64,000 nt of DNA, from the NCBI RefSeq assembly GCF_000002865.3, contig NW_001865051.1, forward strand, positions 430,066-494,065. The letters are read 5' to 3'. The stretch comes from Monosiga brevicollis MX1. Taxonomy: Eukaryota; Opisthokonta; Choanoflagellata; Craspedida; Salpingoecidae. This document shows positions 62,247 through 64,000 of this stretch, piece by piece; within the stretch, counting starts at the first letter, position 1, and every line of letters begins with the position of its first letter. The position numbers were made by a program, and so were the translations under genes. The notes under the pieces were generated by a model. That model had not been told where the DNA came from. It worked only from the letters and a program-made list of their open reading frames with translations, and ran no database searches.

Positions 62247-62738
62247 GATGAATGGTTTGAATGTTGCGTCGCGCTAGATGGAACCCGACTCAAGCAGAGT
62301 GCGTCGAACAAGCCCTTTACCACCACTGACAAGCCCCAGTCGCACAGGAGAGACAGGGCGTGCGGGATAGGCCTGGATGGGCGATGTCACTCAACGAAGA
62401 ACAACCCGGATGGGGGGGTGACCAACCCAAACCCCTGTCGGTCCAGCAGTCGCGCGTTCGTGTGAATCAAGAGGAAGCTGGGGAGGACCACCACACGGTA
62501 TCCGAGAAGAGTTGAAAGCAGGCATACATCCGTCCGCACGTCTACGTACCGACGGTGGGACGCACGCAGAAGCCGTCGCAGCAGTAGCAGGCGCAAGAGG
62601 GGCGGAGACGGCCCCATGCAAAAACTACTGTCCTCTACTACTGGACTGGACATTAACGTTAACACGCCAACGTTAACGTTAAGATTACGTTTTAACGTTA
62701 AAACGTTTGACTTCATTCACACACAAACAAGATGAGAT
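62247..62738. other. Intergenic region with an AACGTT cluster
   Basis: Upstream of the SH2 adaptor and downstream of a possible small gene. A cluster of palindromic AACGTT units lies at 62654-62707. No other feature is seen. Confidence 0.5.
62654..62707. promoter_or_regulatory. Cluster of five AACGTT palindromes
   Basis: Five AACGTT hexamers, partly overlapping GTTAAC, occur within about 54 bases roughly 400 bases upstream of the SH2 adaptor ATG. Five copies of a 6-mer in such a span is far beyond chance. Binding sites for a transcription factor are possible; a degenerate microsatellite is the alternative. Confidence 0.45.
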
Positions 62739-63307
62739 CTAAATTTCATGATGATGACAGCATCTTTCGCTTTGCCTTTGGCTTTGGCTTTGCCTTTGGC
62801 TTGTGTGATTTTTTGACGCTGTTGGTACTGGTGCTGGAGGGTAGAGTTGGACGGACGATCCTGGATCTAAAGTCTGGTGGAGACTTGCTTGGTGCGGGGC
62901 CCGGCTGTTCTTATGACGGTGTGAACCAAAGTCGCCGCCGTGCCCCAGCTCACGGCGACGCTTGGCCAGAGACGAGACGGCACGCCATTGATCGCGGACT
63001 TGTCAGCAAAAGGCAAACACACTGTTAGCGTATCATTGAGGCAAAATTAATGGTAGCAAAACTATTGGCCTCGGGAGTCTCATGGCGGTTCACTTGGAAC
63101 GGTGAATGGCAGCTCGACGCCACGCCGGCGGTGCACAAGGGCAGCCAGACCGGACTCTGCCCCCCATAGCCAAACGCAAGGATCGCCAGCGCAGAGAAAA
63201 AGGCACAAAAGAAAAAAAGAGGGTGTTATTACACAAAACAACTGTTCTGAGTGATAAGAACACGGTGGCCATTCTTCACGTGTTTGACTTGCATTTCGAG
63301 TTGTCAT
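62739..63307 (-). CDS. Possible small basic protein, 116 residues
   Basis: I do not recognise it. Three exons (63280-63307, 63094-63156, 62739-62998) join in phase to 351 bases, from ATG to TAG. The protein starts MTTRNASQTQSGLAALVHRR, continues RGVELPFTVPIRDQWRAVSS and LAKRRRELGHGGDFGSHRHK, and ends in a Gln/Ser/Arg-rich tail with HHHEI. The central part is basic and looks like real protein; the tail includes a low-complexity stretch (QRQSQSQRQS) from an underlying CTTTGG-like repeat. The splice signals (GTGAAG, GTGAAC) are acceptable but not strong. A plus-strand frame over 62732-63028 competes and is mostly low-complexity Phe/Gly. It would be divergent from the gene at 63431 with about 120 bases between starts. 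Confidence 0.42.
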
Positions 63308-63430
63308 AACCCCTCTCTCTCTCTCTCAAACTCTCTCTCTCTCTCCGCGCGGTCGGTTTTTTTTGGTTTGTGGCGCAAGAGCGTATTTTTCTTGGTCGTG
63401 GTCTGTGCGTGCATTCGTGAGACCGGCACC

Positions 63431-64000
63431 ATGTCGTCCAACGAAGATGTTGAAGAAATCAGGTCAGTTTGTGGTTGACGAATGTCTTTCAGCATGCATG
63501 CCTGCGTGGGAAGGAGGAACACCGTCGCTGCGCTGGTGGGGGTGCACATGGCTCACCTTCCCTGCTGAACCACGTTGACCAACGATAGCACCTCGGGTGT
63601 CCAAGGCAGCGACATCCAAATGTGTACGTTCCTCATGCCGCATGCCCCCTTGCTGCCTGGGCGCCTCGCCTTCTGCTCAAATTAAAAGTGGTTCATATGC
63701 CTGGTGCGCTTGTGTTTGTTGGCCCATCCTCAATTATGATCTGCCATTGTAGCGCTGAGCGACATTAACACCATGTTGGCCGACCCTGCTGCCATGGCTG
63801 CTTTTGCCGTACGTCATGCTTCTCCCTCATGCCGCCCTTGATCTCTCCTTTTGCCCTTGGTGTCCTCGTCGGGCTCGGGTGGGGTGTCATTTTGCAACGC
63901 TGCGTCGGCTGAATTCGCGCCATGCCTTGTGCCATTTGTCCTGCACCTCCTGGCAGAATCAGCTGCAGAGCATGGTAGGCATGTCGAGTGACTTGATTGA
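63431..64000 (+). CDS. 5' end of an unrecognised gene, runs off the window
   Basis: The ATG at 63431 opens MSSNEDVEEI, splicing in phase to STSGVQGSDIQM, then SLSDINTMLADPAAMAAFA, then NQLQSM at about 63956-63975, where either a GTAGGC donor or read-through (VGMSSDLI) follows to the window end. Introns have ordinary GTCAGT, GTACGT and GTACGT donors. The segment is acidic then helical and hydrophobic (MLADPAAMAAFANQLQSM). No domain is assignable from so little sequence. Confidence 0.6.

Overview
The window looks like nuclear DNA of a choanoflagellate, most likely Monosiga brevicollis or a close relative. The species name is inference. It rests on compact GC-rich genes broken by many short GT-AG introns, simple-sequence tracts (GA, TG, poly-T, poly-C), a fibronectin-III receptor tyrosine kinase, a PTB-domain cytoplasmic tyrosine kinase and an SH2 adaptor in one 64 kb stretch. 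Exons were joined by hand from reading frame, splice sites and intron phase; several models are phase-consistent from start to stop.

Layout, left to right. A plus-strand PPP phosphatase of the plant/alveolate Kelch-phosphatase (PPKL/BSL) type (948-2825, 5' end unresolved) converges on a minus-strand receptor tyrosine kinase with a Cys-rich region, about ten FN3 domains, a mucin-like insert, one TM helix and an intact kinase (3268-14204). A BCAS3 homologue follows on plus (16187-21143, with an assembly gap), then a small C2HC zinc-finger gene on minus (21533-22488). Next is a roughly 2,500-residue minus-strand gene joining a SecA-like ATPase core to a C-terminal vWA domain (23335-31172), nearly all in one 7.2 kb exon. 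After it come a 71-residue SERBP1/Stf2-type protein (31632-31847), a HAUS6/augmin homologue (32457-36507), an unrecognised plus-strand gene (37095-38813), a PTB-PTB-tyrosine kinase with altered HRD and APE motifs (39795-42173) and an unrecognised minus-strand gene with a long disordered N-terminus (42812-46477).

The right third holds two tandem paralogues for secreted coiled-coil proteins, each with two fibrinogen-like modules (47009-50718 and 51368-54962), a GXYLT-type GT8 glycosyltransferase (55215-57014), a complex I NDUFA11/Tim17-family protein (58005-59163), an SH2 adaptor (59637-62246), a possible 116-residue gene (62739-63307) and the 5' end of a gene running off the edge (63431 onward).

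Functionally, three genes belong to phosphotyrosine signalling (receptor kinase, PTB kinase, SH2 adaptor). Four encode secretory-pathway or surface products (receptor, twin fibrinogen-like proteins, GT8 enzyme). The others are housekeeping or cytoskeletal. The strongest candidates for something new are the SecA-like/vWA giant and the fourfold fibrinogen-like module. I found no transposon, viral remnant, rRNA, tRNA or CRISPR array.
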